The notes beneath the pieces were generated by a model. The model searched no databases, had not been told where the DNA came from, and saw only the letters and a program-made list of their open reading frames with translations. The position numbers and the translations under genes are program-made. From JAEINY01 sp942490535 (GTDB lineage Bacteria; Bacteroidota; Bacteroidia; Bacteroidales; Marinilabiliaceae), in contig CALNXQ010000005.1 in the NCBI GenBank assembly GCA_942490535.1, positions 1,178,001 to 1,242,000 of the forward strand: 64,000 nucleotides of DNA, read 5' to 3'. This document shows positions 43,899 to 51,687 of the stretch, in pieces; the first letter of the stretch is position 1; each line of letters begins with the position of its first letter.

Positions 43899-44453
43899 AT
43901 GAAAAGAGAATACGTTTATAATGGACTTTTAGTTAATGTGCTGGCTACAGTTATTGCAGTGCCAGTTATTTTTGTGATGGTCTATGGGTATCTTTTAATG
44001 GAGGGGATAGATTCATTTTTTCCAACTTTTTTTGAATCTTTGGAAGAGCAGTTGATAAGTATTAAAGTATTATATGTAGTTTCAATCTTTTTTGGAATCG
44101 TTGTTCATGAGTTTCTCCATGGAGTCATTTTTTCCTTTTATGCAGAAAATGGATTAAAAGACGTGAATTTTGGGTTTAATGTAAAGGCTTGTGCACCATT
44201 TGCACATTGCAAATCTGCCATACGCAAAAATCAGTATATATTTGCTTTAGTAATGCCGGGATTAGTGTTGGGTATTATTCCTGCAATTTGGTCATTATTT
44301 TATTCTAATATTTTAATTTATAGTTGGAGTATCTTGTTTGTAATATCTGCCTTAGGTGATTTTCTTATATTAATTAGGATGATAGGTTTGGATCAAGAAA
44401 CATTAATATTAGATCATCCGAAAAAAGTCGGTTTCATTATAGCGACCCGCTGA
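43899..44453 (+). CDS. DUF3267 membrane metalloprotease
   Basis: A 184-residue protein with four or five TM segments. The second carries HEFLHG (H70, E71, H74), an HExxH zinc motif at the membrane face, followed by VNFGFNVKACAPFAHCK. The family is described as putative zincin peptidases of unknown target. Just after the peptide genes, it may mature or degrade the peptides or serve as immunity. Its frame follows the attenuator directly, so it is probably expressed at a lower level than the peptides. Confidence 0.78.
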   Translation: MKREYVYNGLLVNVLATVIAVPVIFVMVYGYLLMEGIDSFFPTFFESLEEQLISIKVLYVVSIFFGIVVHEFLHGVIFSFYAENGLKDVNFGFNVKACAPFAHCKSAIRKNQYIFALVMPGLVLGIIPAIWSLFYSNILIYSWSILFVISALGDFLILIRMIGLDQETLILDHPKKVGFIIATR

Positions 44454-44498
44454 GAAGTATTTTTTCAATTGTTAAACAACGCATTGCAGAAAACCTAG

Positions 44499-44621
44499 AT
44501 TTTAGAAGTTACTGGAGGCGAAAGCCTTTTTTTAAAGATGACTAGGGGCATTGGTTTTGCTGCAGGTGCGACTGTGAAATATTTAGAATCAATTGAAGTT
44601 GGCGAGATAAGGTATCGCTAA
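44499..44621 (+). pseudogene. Possible decayed fourth leader peptide
   Basis: One frame reads ILEVTGGES then LFLKMTRGIGFAAGATVKYL, ending GEIRYR-stop. It resembles the end of a double-glycine leader and a small-residue-rich core (GIGFAAGATV) of bacteriocin type. No start codon is in frame: a TAG lies just upstream, and leader-like residues continue only in another frame, so a frameshift is likely. The rest of the 430-bp gap (44454-44886) holds one terminator and AT-rich DNA. Confidence 0.35.
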
Positions 44622-44633
44622 TAATATCATATT

Positions 44634-44663
44634 AAGGGAGTCTTGAAATGTTTTGACACCCTT
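44634..44663 (+). terminator. Hairpin terminator after the decayed peptide
   Basis: AAGGGAGTC / GACACCCTT, a 9-bp stem with one mismatch, followed by ATTATTATT. It resembles the hairpin at 43851, as expected if the region was once a peptide gene with its own terminator. Confidence 0.55.
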
Positions 44664-44886
44664 ATTATTATCTAGTTCATCTTAACATGACGCATAATGA
44701 GACGTATCTATACGTGCTTTGAGATAATTATAATTCATACATTCTAATTGTTTTTAAGGATGTATTAGGATGATTAAAGTTTAGCCATTAATATTTAGCA
44801 AACTAACGGCTTTGAATTTAAGATAAAATATTACAGTGTAATATTCATATTAATTGATTATTACTTACTATTATTTCACCTATTCG

Positions 44887-45261
44887 ATGATGATTAGAGA
44901 GCAAAAAACTAGAAATCTTAGGATAATTTGTTTATTGATTGTGTTGGCCCACCTGGCTAGTTTGTTTTTCGTGAGCAAAGAATATCCTGATAGCAAACAT
45001 CTTTACATTGATATTGTATCACTAGTATTTAATGTGTGTTTACTAATTGTAGTTGTATTCAGGCGTAAAAGGGGATTTAAACTCAACCCGCACATATTCC
45101 TGAGCATTTCAGCTGTATTCGTGGTTCTAAAGGTTATAGATGTTTTTTATTCCTGGTTGTCTACTACTAAAACCGTAAATAATTCTTTTGATGTTATTGA
45201 CTATGCCCCATTTTTAATTTTTACAACGCTTATTTTAACTTTACTTACACAAAAAAAATAA
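44887..45261 (+). CDS. Small four-TM membrane protein, possible immunity protein
   Basis: A 124-residue protein has four hydrophobic segments (about residues 12-30, 39-57, 68-88 and 101-119) separated by short charged loops. It matches no family I recognise. The start at MMIREQKT is preferred to an upstream TTG at 44854. Its size and topology fit bacteriocin immunity proteins, and its location between the precursors and the exporter supports that idea without proving it. Confidence 0.6.
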   Translation: MMIREQKTRNLRIICLLIVLAHLASLFFVSKEYPDSKHLYIDIVSLVFNVCLLIVVVFRRKRGFKLNPHIFLSISAVFVVLKVIDVFYSWLSTTKTVNNSFDVIDYAPFLIFTTLILTLLTQKK

Positions 45262-45336
45262 GGATTTTAAGGATTAGTTGTGGCGTTTTGTTAATGAGGT
45301 GTATAAATGTATTTAAAATGAAAATTTTCAATAAAG

Positions 45337-46203
45337 ATGGGATCTAAAAAGAAAGTAGCATGGCGTGTTGCCGGTAGGATTATATTGGTTTTAATGGCTT
45401 ATCTTTTTGTAGTCGGTGTTTTACAGTTTTTAGGAGCTATTCTGACAGGCATTGACGTGGCCAAGTTTCAAGATTTAACTTTGCAGGAAAATCTGATCAT
45501 GCAGTGTTTTGGTTTTATCGGAACGTTTGGTGTGGTATTTATATTCCGACGCCATCTTGATCGCCGGTCCTTTGGATCCTTGGGATTCAGTTTTACTAAC
45601 CGATGGACTGATTTGCTGGTTGGAGGCACTTTGGCAATGGTGCTAATTGGTGTCGGAACAATCGTCATCATTACTAGTGGTGATGTATCATTCACTTATA
45701 ATCTCGTGGACTGGAACTCCATGGGCTATGCCTGGATGCTTTTTCTGCTGGTTGCTTTATGCGAAGAGGTGTTTGTCCGTGGTTATGTGCTCAATAATTT
45801 GTTATCAGTAACCAATCGTTATCTGGCGCTTGTGATCAGTTCGATCATTTTTATGCTCATGCACAGTCTCAATCCCAATATGAGTGGCTTGGGATGGTTA
45901 AATTTATTTTTGGCAGGTTTGCTTTTGGGCAGTGCGTATGTGTATACGCAGAACCTTTGGTTTCCCATTAGTTTACATCTGTTTTGGAATTTTATTCAGG
46001 GCAGTGTGTTGGATTACAATGTAAGTGGAATGAACATTAAATCCATCCTTTCATTCGAATTTACTTCAGCTACATTGATAAACGGGGGAGAATTTGGTTT
46101 TGAAGGATCCATCATTTGTACCCTATTATCTTTGATCGCAATCATTGGCGTACATGCTTATTTTCTTCAAAGAGAAAAGGGTAAACAAGAACGTGCGATT
46201 TAG
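45337..46203 (+). CDS. CPBP family intramembrane metalloprotease
   Basis: A 288-residue polytopic protein with the CAAX/Abi motifs: E143-E144 with R148 in CEEVFVRGYVLNN, FMLMHSLNP, and HLFWNFIQG. CPBP proteins cleave membrane substrates or, in lactobacilli, act in bacteriocin immunity and processing. It lies between the small membrane protein and the exporter genes, in the same direction, with gaps of 75 and 96 bp. Confidence 0.88.
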   Translation: MGSKKKVAWRVAGRIILVLMAYLFVVGVLQFLGAILTGIDVAKFQDLTLQENLIMQCFGFIGTFGVVFIFRRHLDRRSFGSLGFSFTNRWTDLLVGGTLAMVLIGVGTIVIITSGDVSFTYNLVDWNSMGYAWMLFLLVALCEEVFVRGYVLNNLLSVTNRYLALVISSIIFMLMHSLNPNMSGLGWLNLFLAGLLLGSAYVYTQNLWFPISLHLFWNFIQGSVLDYNVSGMNIKSILSFEFTSATLINGGEFGFEGSIICTLLSLIAIIGVHAYFLQREKGKQERAI

Positions 46204-46299
46204 TTTTCTGATTTGCCTGCTAATGCAATTATCTCATTAAAGCAACTTGAATGAAGGAGGGTATGGCTTCCTCATTCTGCCATTATTTTTAAGTTTACC

Positions 46300-47445
46300 A
46301 TGAACAAACACCTGTTTCCGGCTGAAATCAGTGAGTACACTGCCGAAAGTAACTTTACATCTCATAATAAATCCTTTCGTTGGATTTATGTCGGTTTAGT
46401 AGTGGTCATTATTTTATTTTTTGTGGCTTTACCCTTGGTTTCTTTAGATATCAGCTCCCAAAGCCGGGGTTTCATTCGCACCCCACAAGAAAGTACGCAA
46501 ATACAATCGTCCATTTATGGGCAGATTACACATTCCTATTTGACCGAAGGAAGGGGGGTACGAAAGGGTGATACCCTGCTGCAGATGCGCACCGACCTAT
46601 TGGATGAAAAAATCATTTTAAAGAAAAAACAATGTGCCGATAACGCGACTTTCATTGCCGATCTGGCACAGCTTGCTTCCGGTTCCGGCCTCACCCAATC
46701 TCCCAAATATCAATTGGAATGGCAGCAGTATGAGGCCAGGGTAAATGAGTTGGAAATAAATTTAAAATTACTGAAGCGAGAGTTTCAGTTGGCTGAACAA
46801 CTCTTCCTCCAAGAGGTGACACCGGAGATGGAGTACCTGCAAAAAAAGAATAAATACGAAGCTGCCGTTTCCCAGTTAATATTCTTCAAACAACAAAGCC
46901 AGTCAACCTGGCAGGCTGAGAAGACCCGCCTGGAGTTGGCCAATAAAGATATTCAGTCGGTCATGGCACAGTTGCAGCAGGAGAAAAGGCAGTATGTAAT
47001 TACAGCCCCGGTTACGGGTACCTTGCAACAGGTGGAAGGTGTCCAGTCGGGTAGTTTTATCACGCCGGGACGAAAATTAGCACAGATATCACCCGATGAT
47101 GAACTGTTAGTGGAGTGTTACCTCTCACCAGCTGATATAGGTTACATTCGCCAGGGACAAGCCGTACGTTTTCAAATGGATGCCTTTAATTATAACCAAT
47201 GGGGATTGATTGAAGGGGAAGTGACGCAAGTCTCAGATGATATTGTAGTCTTGAACGATCAACCTGTCTTTAAAGTGCGCTGCAGCCTGGCGCAAAACTT
47301 CCTGGAATTGAAATCTGGTCAGCGCGGTCACCTGAAAAAAGGGATGACACTCTCCGCACGTTTCTTTCTCACGCGTCGCACGCTCTTTCAATTGCTCTTT
47401 GATAAGATGGACGATTGGTTGAACCCTAAATTAGCGAAAAGCTAA
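46300..47445 (+). CDS. HlyD-family secretion adaptor
   Basis: This 381-residue adaptor has one N-terminal TM segment (WIYVGLVVVIILFFVALPLV), a split biotinyl-lipoyl domain (GQITHSYLTEGRGVRKGDTLLQM and VITAPVTGTLQQVEGVQSG) and an alpha-helical coiled-coil hairpin between them. It would join the inner-membrane exporter at 47601 to an outer-membrane channel. The outer-membrane factor is not in this locus; the TolC gene at 55486 belongs to another operon but could serve. Confidence 0.88.
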   Translation: MNKHLFPAEISEYTAESNFTSHNKSFRWIYVGLVVVIILFFVALPLVSLDISSQSRGFIRTPQESTQIQSSIYGQITHSYLTEGRGVRKGDTLLQMRTDLLDEKIILKKKQCADNATFIADLAQLASGSGLTQSPKYQLEWQQYEARVNELEINLKLLKREFQLAEQLFLQEVTPEMEYLQKKNKYEAAVSQLIFFKQQSQSTWQAEKTRLELANKDIQSVMAQLQQEKRQYVITAPVTGTLQQVEGVQSGSFITPGRKLAQISPDDELLVECYLSPADIGYIRQGQAVRFQMDAFNYNQWGLIEGEVTQVSDDIVVLNDQPVFKVRCSLAQNFLELKSGQRGHLKKGMTLSARFFLTRRTLFQLLFDKMDDWLNPKLAKS

Positions 47446-47476
47446 GTGTGAATAACCATCAATAATAAATGAATTT

Positions 47477-47580
47477 TAGACGCTGATTTCTATGATGATT
47501 ATGATTTTAGTTTTTGATCAATTAATTATTATGATTCTTTTGATCTGCGGCAATCATAGAAATCATAATAATCAGTGTCC
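47477..47580. repeat. Imperfect dyad repeat between the adaptor and exporter genes
   Basis: The left arm (47477-47508) starts TAGACGCTGATTTCTATGAT and the right arm (47551-47580) reads, on the opposite strand, GGACACTGATTATTATGATT. Each arm consists of shuffled CTGATT, TCTATGAT and TATGATT units. The arms pair only in part. It resembles small intergenic repeat units scattered in Bacteroidota genomes; no gene is present in this 155-bp gap. Confidence 0.4.
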
Positions 47581-47600
47581 TCTCCTCACCAAATGATTCC

Positions 47601-49778
47601 ATGAAGATTAAACAACGCGATATCACCGACTGTGGAGCAGCTTGCCTGGCTTCAGTTGCCGCTCATCATAAATTAAAATTACCAGTCGCCCGCATCCGCC
47701 AAATGGCAGGTACCGACAAGAAGGGCACCAATGTATTAGGTTTGATCCAGGCAGCCGAAAAGTTGGGTTTTACAGCCAAAGGTGTCAAAGGTGGTGTGGA
47801 TGCACTACCTAAGATTCCGGTTCCGGCCATTGCACATGTTCTGGTCAAAGAAGTGCTTCATCATTATGTGGTGATTTATAAGGTCAAGGATGGTAAGGTA
47901 GAGTACATGGATCCGGGCGACGGGCAGATGCATAAAGTGCCCATAGCGGAGTTCGAGAAAGAATGGACAGGGGTGTTGGTATTGTTAGTGCCTAATGAGG
48001 ACTTTACAGCGGCCAATGAGAAGGTCTCCAACTTTCAACGTTTCCTCTTTTTATTAAAACCTCACCGTAGTATCTTGGTGCAAGCACTCATTGGTGCCAT
48101 TGTGTATACGGTGTTGGGCTTGTCTACCTCCATTTATATTCAAAAAATCACCGATTACGTATTGGTCGATGGCAATACCAACCTGCTCAACCTGATGAGT
48201 ATGGGCATGATTGTGCTATTAGTATTTCAGGTCTTTATCGGCGCCTCCAAAACCGTTTTGATGTTGCGTACCGGGCAAAAGATCGATGCGCAATTGATTT
48301 TGGGGTACTACAAACATTTGTTAAAACTGCCGCAGCGGTTCTTTGATACTATGCGGGTAGGGGAGATCATCTCCCGCATTAACGATGCAGTCAAAATCCG
48401 TGCATTTATCAATGATACGGCTGTTTCGCTCATTGTGAATGTCTTTATCGTGTTCTTCTCGTTTACCTTGATGTTTATCTACAGCTGGAAACTGGCGTTA
48501 ATTATGGCCGTAGTGATTCCCTTGTATGCATTGGTTTATTTCATAACTAACCGGCTCAATAAAAAGCGGGAACGTCAAATGATGGAACATTCGGCGGAGC
48601 TGGAGAGTCAGTTGGTGGAATCATTGAATTCGGTGAAGACCATCAAACAGTTTGGACTGGAGGATTTTGCCAATGTAAAAACCGAGATGCGTTTCATTAA
48701 ATTGTTGAAAACAGTTTATCAATCAGGGATTAACTCTATTTTTTCAACCAATAGCTCTGAGTTTCTGAGTCGGATTTTTACCATTATTCTGCTGTGGATG
48801 GGCTCTTACCTGGTTATTGATCGCACTATTACACCGGGAGAACTCTTATCGTTCTATGCCATTATTGGTTATTTCACATCGCCGGCCGCCGGATTGATTG
48901 GTATGAATAAAACGGTTCAGAATGCTTTGATTGCGGCAGATCGTTTGTTCGAAATTATGGATTTGGAGCGCGAATCGGAAGAAAATAAAATTGACCTGCG
49001 CGCCGATTTGATTGGGGACATCTGCTTTGAAAAGGTCAAGTTTAGTTACGGCACCCGCGTAGATGTGTTCGAGCAATTTAGCTTGACTGTTCCCAAGGGG
49101 AAGTTGACGGCTATCATAGGAGAGAGTGGTTCAGGTAAAACCACTTTAGCTGGATTGTTGCAAAAATTATACGCTTTAAACGACGGGGCCATTTACATTG
49201 GCGATCACAACATCAATTACTTTACCAATACCAGCCTGCGCCAGGTGGTGTCCAGTGTGCCGCAGAAGCTGGATTTATTTGCAGGTAATGTGTTGGATAA
49301 TATTGCAGTAGGTGAGTTTGAACCCGACATGGAACGCATATTGGCCATTTGTAAGCAATTGGGGATTCTCTCCTTTATTGAAAAACTGCCAGCCGGATTT
49401 AATAGCTATCTGGGCGAAAATGGGGCCACGCTTTCCGGCGGACAGAAACAGCGATTGGCTATTGCCCGGGCTCTGTACCGTCAACCTGAAATCCTCATTT
49501 TAGATGAGGCGACTTCATCACTCGATTCCGAATCAGAAGAATATGTGCAACAATCCATTGCCCAACTCAAAGCGCAGGGAAAAACCATCATCGTCATTGC
49601 CCATCGCCTGAGCACCGTCATGAATGCCGATAAAATTGTGGTACTGGAAGATGGAAAATTAATGGAAGAAGGAACCCATGGATCACTTTATCAACAGCAA
49701 GGCAAATATTACCGTATGTGGCAGAAACAGGTGCCTGCGTTTTTGAGTAATATTGTTTCGGAAGAAGAATTGGTGTGA
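47601..49778 (+). CDS. Peptidase-containing ABC exporter (C39 PCAT)
   Basis: A 725-residue bifunctional exporter. The N-terminal C39 cysteine peptidase (1-130) has Q5 and Cys11 in QRDITDCGAACLAS, His in LHHYVVIYKV and Asp in MDPGDG, the catalytic set that cuts after a GG leader. The TM domain (about 150-440) has six helices. The ATPase has Walker A GESGSGKTT, signature LSGGQKQRLAIARAL, Walker B LILDEATSSLD and H-loop AHRLS. It should cleave the leaders of the peptides at 43.4-43.8 kb and export the cores, with the HlyD protein as partner. Confidence 0.95.
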   Translation: MKIKQRDITDCGAACLASVAAHHKLKLPVARIRQMAGTDKKGTNVLGLIQAAEKLGFTAKGVKGGVDALPKIPVPAIAHVLVKEVLHHYVVIYKVKDGKVEYMDPGDGQMHKVPIAEFEKEWTGVLVLLVPNEDFTAANEKVSNFQRFLFLLKPHRSILVQALIGAIVYTVLGLSTSIYIQKITDYVLVDGNTNLLNLMSMGMIVLLVFQVFIGASKTVLMLRTGQKIDAQLILGYYKHLLKLPQRFFDTMRVGEIISRINDAVKIRAFINDTAVSLIVNVFIVFFSFTLMFIYSWKLALIMAVVIPLYALVYFITNRLNKKRERQMMEHSAELESQLVESLNSVKTIKQFGLEDFANVKTEMRFIKLLKTVYQSGINSIFSTNSSEFLSRIFTIILLWMGSYLVIDRTITPGELLSFYAIIGYFTSPAAGLIGMNKTVQNALIAADRLFEIMDLERESEENKIDLRADLIGDICFEKVKFSYGTRVDVFEQFSLTVPKGKLTAIIGESGSGKTTLAGLLQKLYALNDGAIYIGDHNINYFTNTSLRQVVSSVPQKLDLFAGNVLDNIAVGEFEPDMERILAICKQLGILSFIEKLPAGFNSYLGENGATLSGGQKQRLAIARALYRQPEILILDEATSSLDSESEEYVQQSIAQLKAQGKTIIVIAHRLSTVMNADKIVVLEDGKLMEEGTHGSLYQQQGKYYRMWQKQVPAFLSNIVSEEELV

Positions 49779-49823
49779 ATTAAGCATTTTAACTCCCTGG
49801 AAATAGATAGCAAATTTTTTTTA

Positions 49824-50495
49824 ATGACCTTAATACACAAAGAACTCTTTCAGTTTGTAAAATCGGGAGCGTATGTGAAAGAATGTTTTACCGTTCGTAA
49901 ATTCCTAAAGATACTAGTGTCTTATTTTGTCTTTGTCATACCTGTATCAATTCCATTAATCATTATACGTTTTCTTTTACCGATTTCTGATACCGTTCAT
50001 GATCAAAGGACCTTTTCAGGCATGTATTTATTAACAGTCATCCTTTGGGCACCGGTTTTGGAAGAACTATCCTTCCGGTTGTTTTTAAAACCAGTAAAAA
50101 TTAATCTATCCGTTGGAATCACTATTCTGGTGACTGGCGTCTTAAAAACATTGTTCTTTAAGGACAGCAGCCATCTTTATTTGCTCTTATCTATCCCCAT
50201 AGCTGGAGGGATTTATTTTCTTTTCACTTCTGTACAAACTGAGTTTCGAACGAATGTTCTGACACTCATTCATGGATCAACCATTTTATTTGGTTTTTTG
50301 CACATTTACAATTATCTGGAATTAGAGATTTGGATGTTACTTGCTTTTCCGATCTTAACGGCTCCTCAGATACTAATGGGCTATATTTCTGCTTTTACGC
50401 GTTTGAAATATGGATTCGTGGCCTCTATTGGATTTCATATGGGAGTTAACGCTTTGGCATCATTGTCTTTTTTCAAAAATATGATTTTTAGGTAA
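49824..50495 (+). CDS. Divergent CPBP-like intramembrane protease
   Basis: A 223-residue membrane protein with about six hydrophobic segments and weak CPBP motifs: E80-E81 and R85 in APVLEELSFRLFL, FGFLHIYNYLELE, and GFHMGVNALASL. All key positions for the metal site are present, so it may be active. It starts 45 bp after the exporter and closes the peptide locus. A role in peptide immunity or processing is inferred from position. Confidence 0.72.
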   Translation: MTLIHKELFQFVKSGAYVKECFTVRKFLKILVSYFVFVIPVSIPLIIIRFLLPISDTVHDQRTFSGMYLLTVILWAPVLEELSFRLFLKPVKINLSVGITILVTGVLKTLFFKDSSHLYLLLSIPIAGGIYFLFTSVQTEFRTNVLTLIHGSTILFGFLHIYNYLELEIWMLLAFPILTAPQILMGYISAFTRLKYGFVASIGFHMGVNALASLSFFKNMIFR

Positions 50496-50569
50496 GAGAA
50501 GATACTATTTTCCATTCGTCAGTAAAGTGGTGTACATCGTCTATCAACAGCACATAAAACACTATCAAT

Positions 50570-50610
50570 GGTTACAATGTTCGAAATCGCACATCACGTA
50601 CATTGTAACC
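50570..50610. promoter_or_regulatory. Long inverted repeat with internal enhancer-like dyad
   Basis: GGTTACAATG (50570-50579) and CATTGTAACC (50601-50610) pair perfectly and the pairing continues outward with one bulge. Partly overlapping it is TGTTCGAAATCGCACA (50578-50593), a dyad of the form TGTTCG-N4-CGNACA. The structure is about 330-370 bp upstream of the efflux operon start, in a 447-bp gap without genes. Confidence 0.5.
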
Positions 50611-50778
50611 GATTGACGACTTCAAGCGTCCTATTTTCGAATTGAGAATTACTGCCCAAAGGTCTGAAGAGGGCGATTCGCTTAGGAAGCAATGTTGAGA
50701 AGCAGGGGAGAACAGTACAACTGTTAGTTTTCCAGTAAATTGTCATGTTTAAATTCTCATTCTATAGTGCTTGATGCC

Positions 50779-50794
50779 TGTTCGAAACCGTACA
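50779..50794. promoter_or_regulatory. Second TGTTCG-N4-CGNACA dyad
   Basis: TGTTCGAAACCGTACA matches the copy at 50578-50593 in 14 of 16 positions. The two copies lie about 100 and 300 bp upstream of the sigma-54-like promoter, positions common for activator sites of NtrC-type regulators. Confidence 0.5.
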
Positions 50795-50879
50795 CTTTTG
50801 TTGTATTATTGGACAATCTGGTATTTGAAATGCTTAAACTGGATTTGTAAAGTCTAGTAAATCAAGCTAAAGCAAAAAG

Positions 50880-50895
50880 TGGTACAGCCCTTGTT
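50880..50895 (+). promoter_or_regulatory. Sigma-54-type -24/-12 promoter of the efflux operon
   Basis: TGGTACAGCCCTTGTT fits the -24/-12 pattern (TGGCAC-N5-TTGCW) with GG and the TG(T) of the -12 box 10 bp apart. The predicted start is about 35 bp before the first ATG. The -12 box has T where C is usual. No regulator gene is nearby. Confidence 0.5.
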
Positions 50896-50942
50896 TAAGT
50901 CAGTTTGCCCATAGAGAATCTATATATTAAAGAGTAAGCACC

Positions 50943-51677
50943 ATGAGTCAAAGCATCATTCGCGTCAATCAATTGCACAAGTCGTATGTGACGGGTAATA
51001 ACTCGTTACATGTGCTCAAAGGCATCGACATGGATATAAAACAGGGAGAAATGGTCTCGATCATGGGATCATCCGGCTCCGGTAAATCTACCATGTTAAA
51101 TATCCTGGGAATCCTGGACAATTATGATCAGGGAGAATTTTATCTGGATGAAATTCTGATTCGTCAAATGAGTGAACGACGAGCCGCTGCATTTCGAAAT
51201 AAGTACATCGGATTCATTTTTCAGTCTTTCAACCTGATCTCCTTTAAAAACGCCATGGAGAATGTAGCGTTACCACTCTATTACCAGGGGATTGGCCGGA
51301 AGAAAAGGAACAACATGGCCATGGAGTACCTGGAACGGCTCGGTCTAAGAGAGTGGGCCGAACATTTACCCAGTGAATTGTCCGGAGGACAGAAACAACG
51401 GGTGGCCATTGCCCGGTCGCTGATATCAAAACCTAAAGTGATTTTGGCTGATGAACCTACCGGAGCACTGGATACACAAACCTCCTATGAAGTGATGGAT
51501 ATCCTGCAGGAGGTGAATAATTCCGGCATTACCGTCATCATTGTGACACACGAAAATGACATTGCGGATAAAACACAACGTATTATTCGATTAAAAGATG
51601 GCCTGATCGAGTCGAACCATACCAATGTGAAAGTCGCAGAAAACCAAACGGCCGGAACTCTAATAGCCAACACTTAA
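50943..51677 (+). CDS. MacB/LolD-type ABC transporter ATPase
   Basis: This 244-residue ATPase has Walker A GSSGSGKST (42-50), a Q-loop (FIFQSFNLISFK), signature LSGGQKQRVAIARSL, Walker B VILADEPTGALD and an H-loop (VTHEND). The PTGALD form is typical of MacB/SalX-type ATPases, which drive efflux of antibiotics, peptides or lipoproteins by moving the periplasmic permease domains. It begins a five-gene operon of efflux components. Confidence 0.92.
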   Translation: MSQSIIRVNQLHKSYVTGNNSLHVLKGIDMDIKQGEMVSIMGSSGSGKSTMLNILGILDNYDQGEFYLDEILIRQMSERRAAAFRNKYIGFIFQSFNLISFKNAMENVALPLYYQGIGRKKRNNMAMEYLERLGLREWAEHLPSELSGGQKQRVAIARSLISKPKVILADEPTGALDTQTSYEVMDILQEVNNSGITVIIVTHENDIADKTQRIIRLKDGLIESNHTNVKVAENQTAGTLIANT

Positions 51678-51687
51678 CACCCGTATT

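Noticed and set aside
50578..50610. tRNA-like structure around the TTCGAAATC sequence
   Set aside because: There is no acceptor stem, D-arm or anticodon arm; the sequence is part of a repeated dyad instead.
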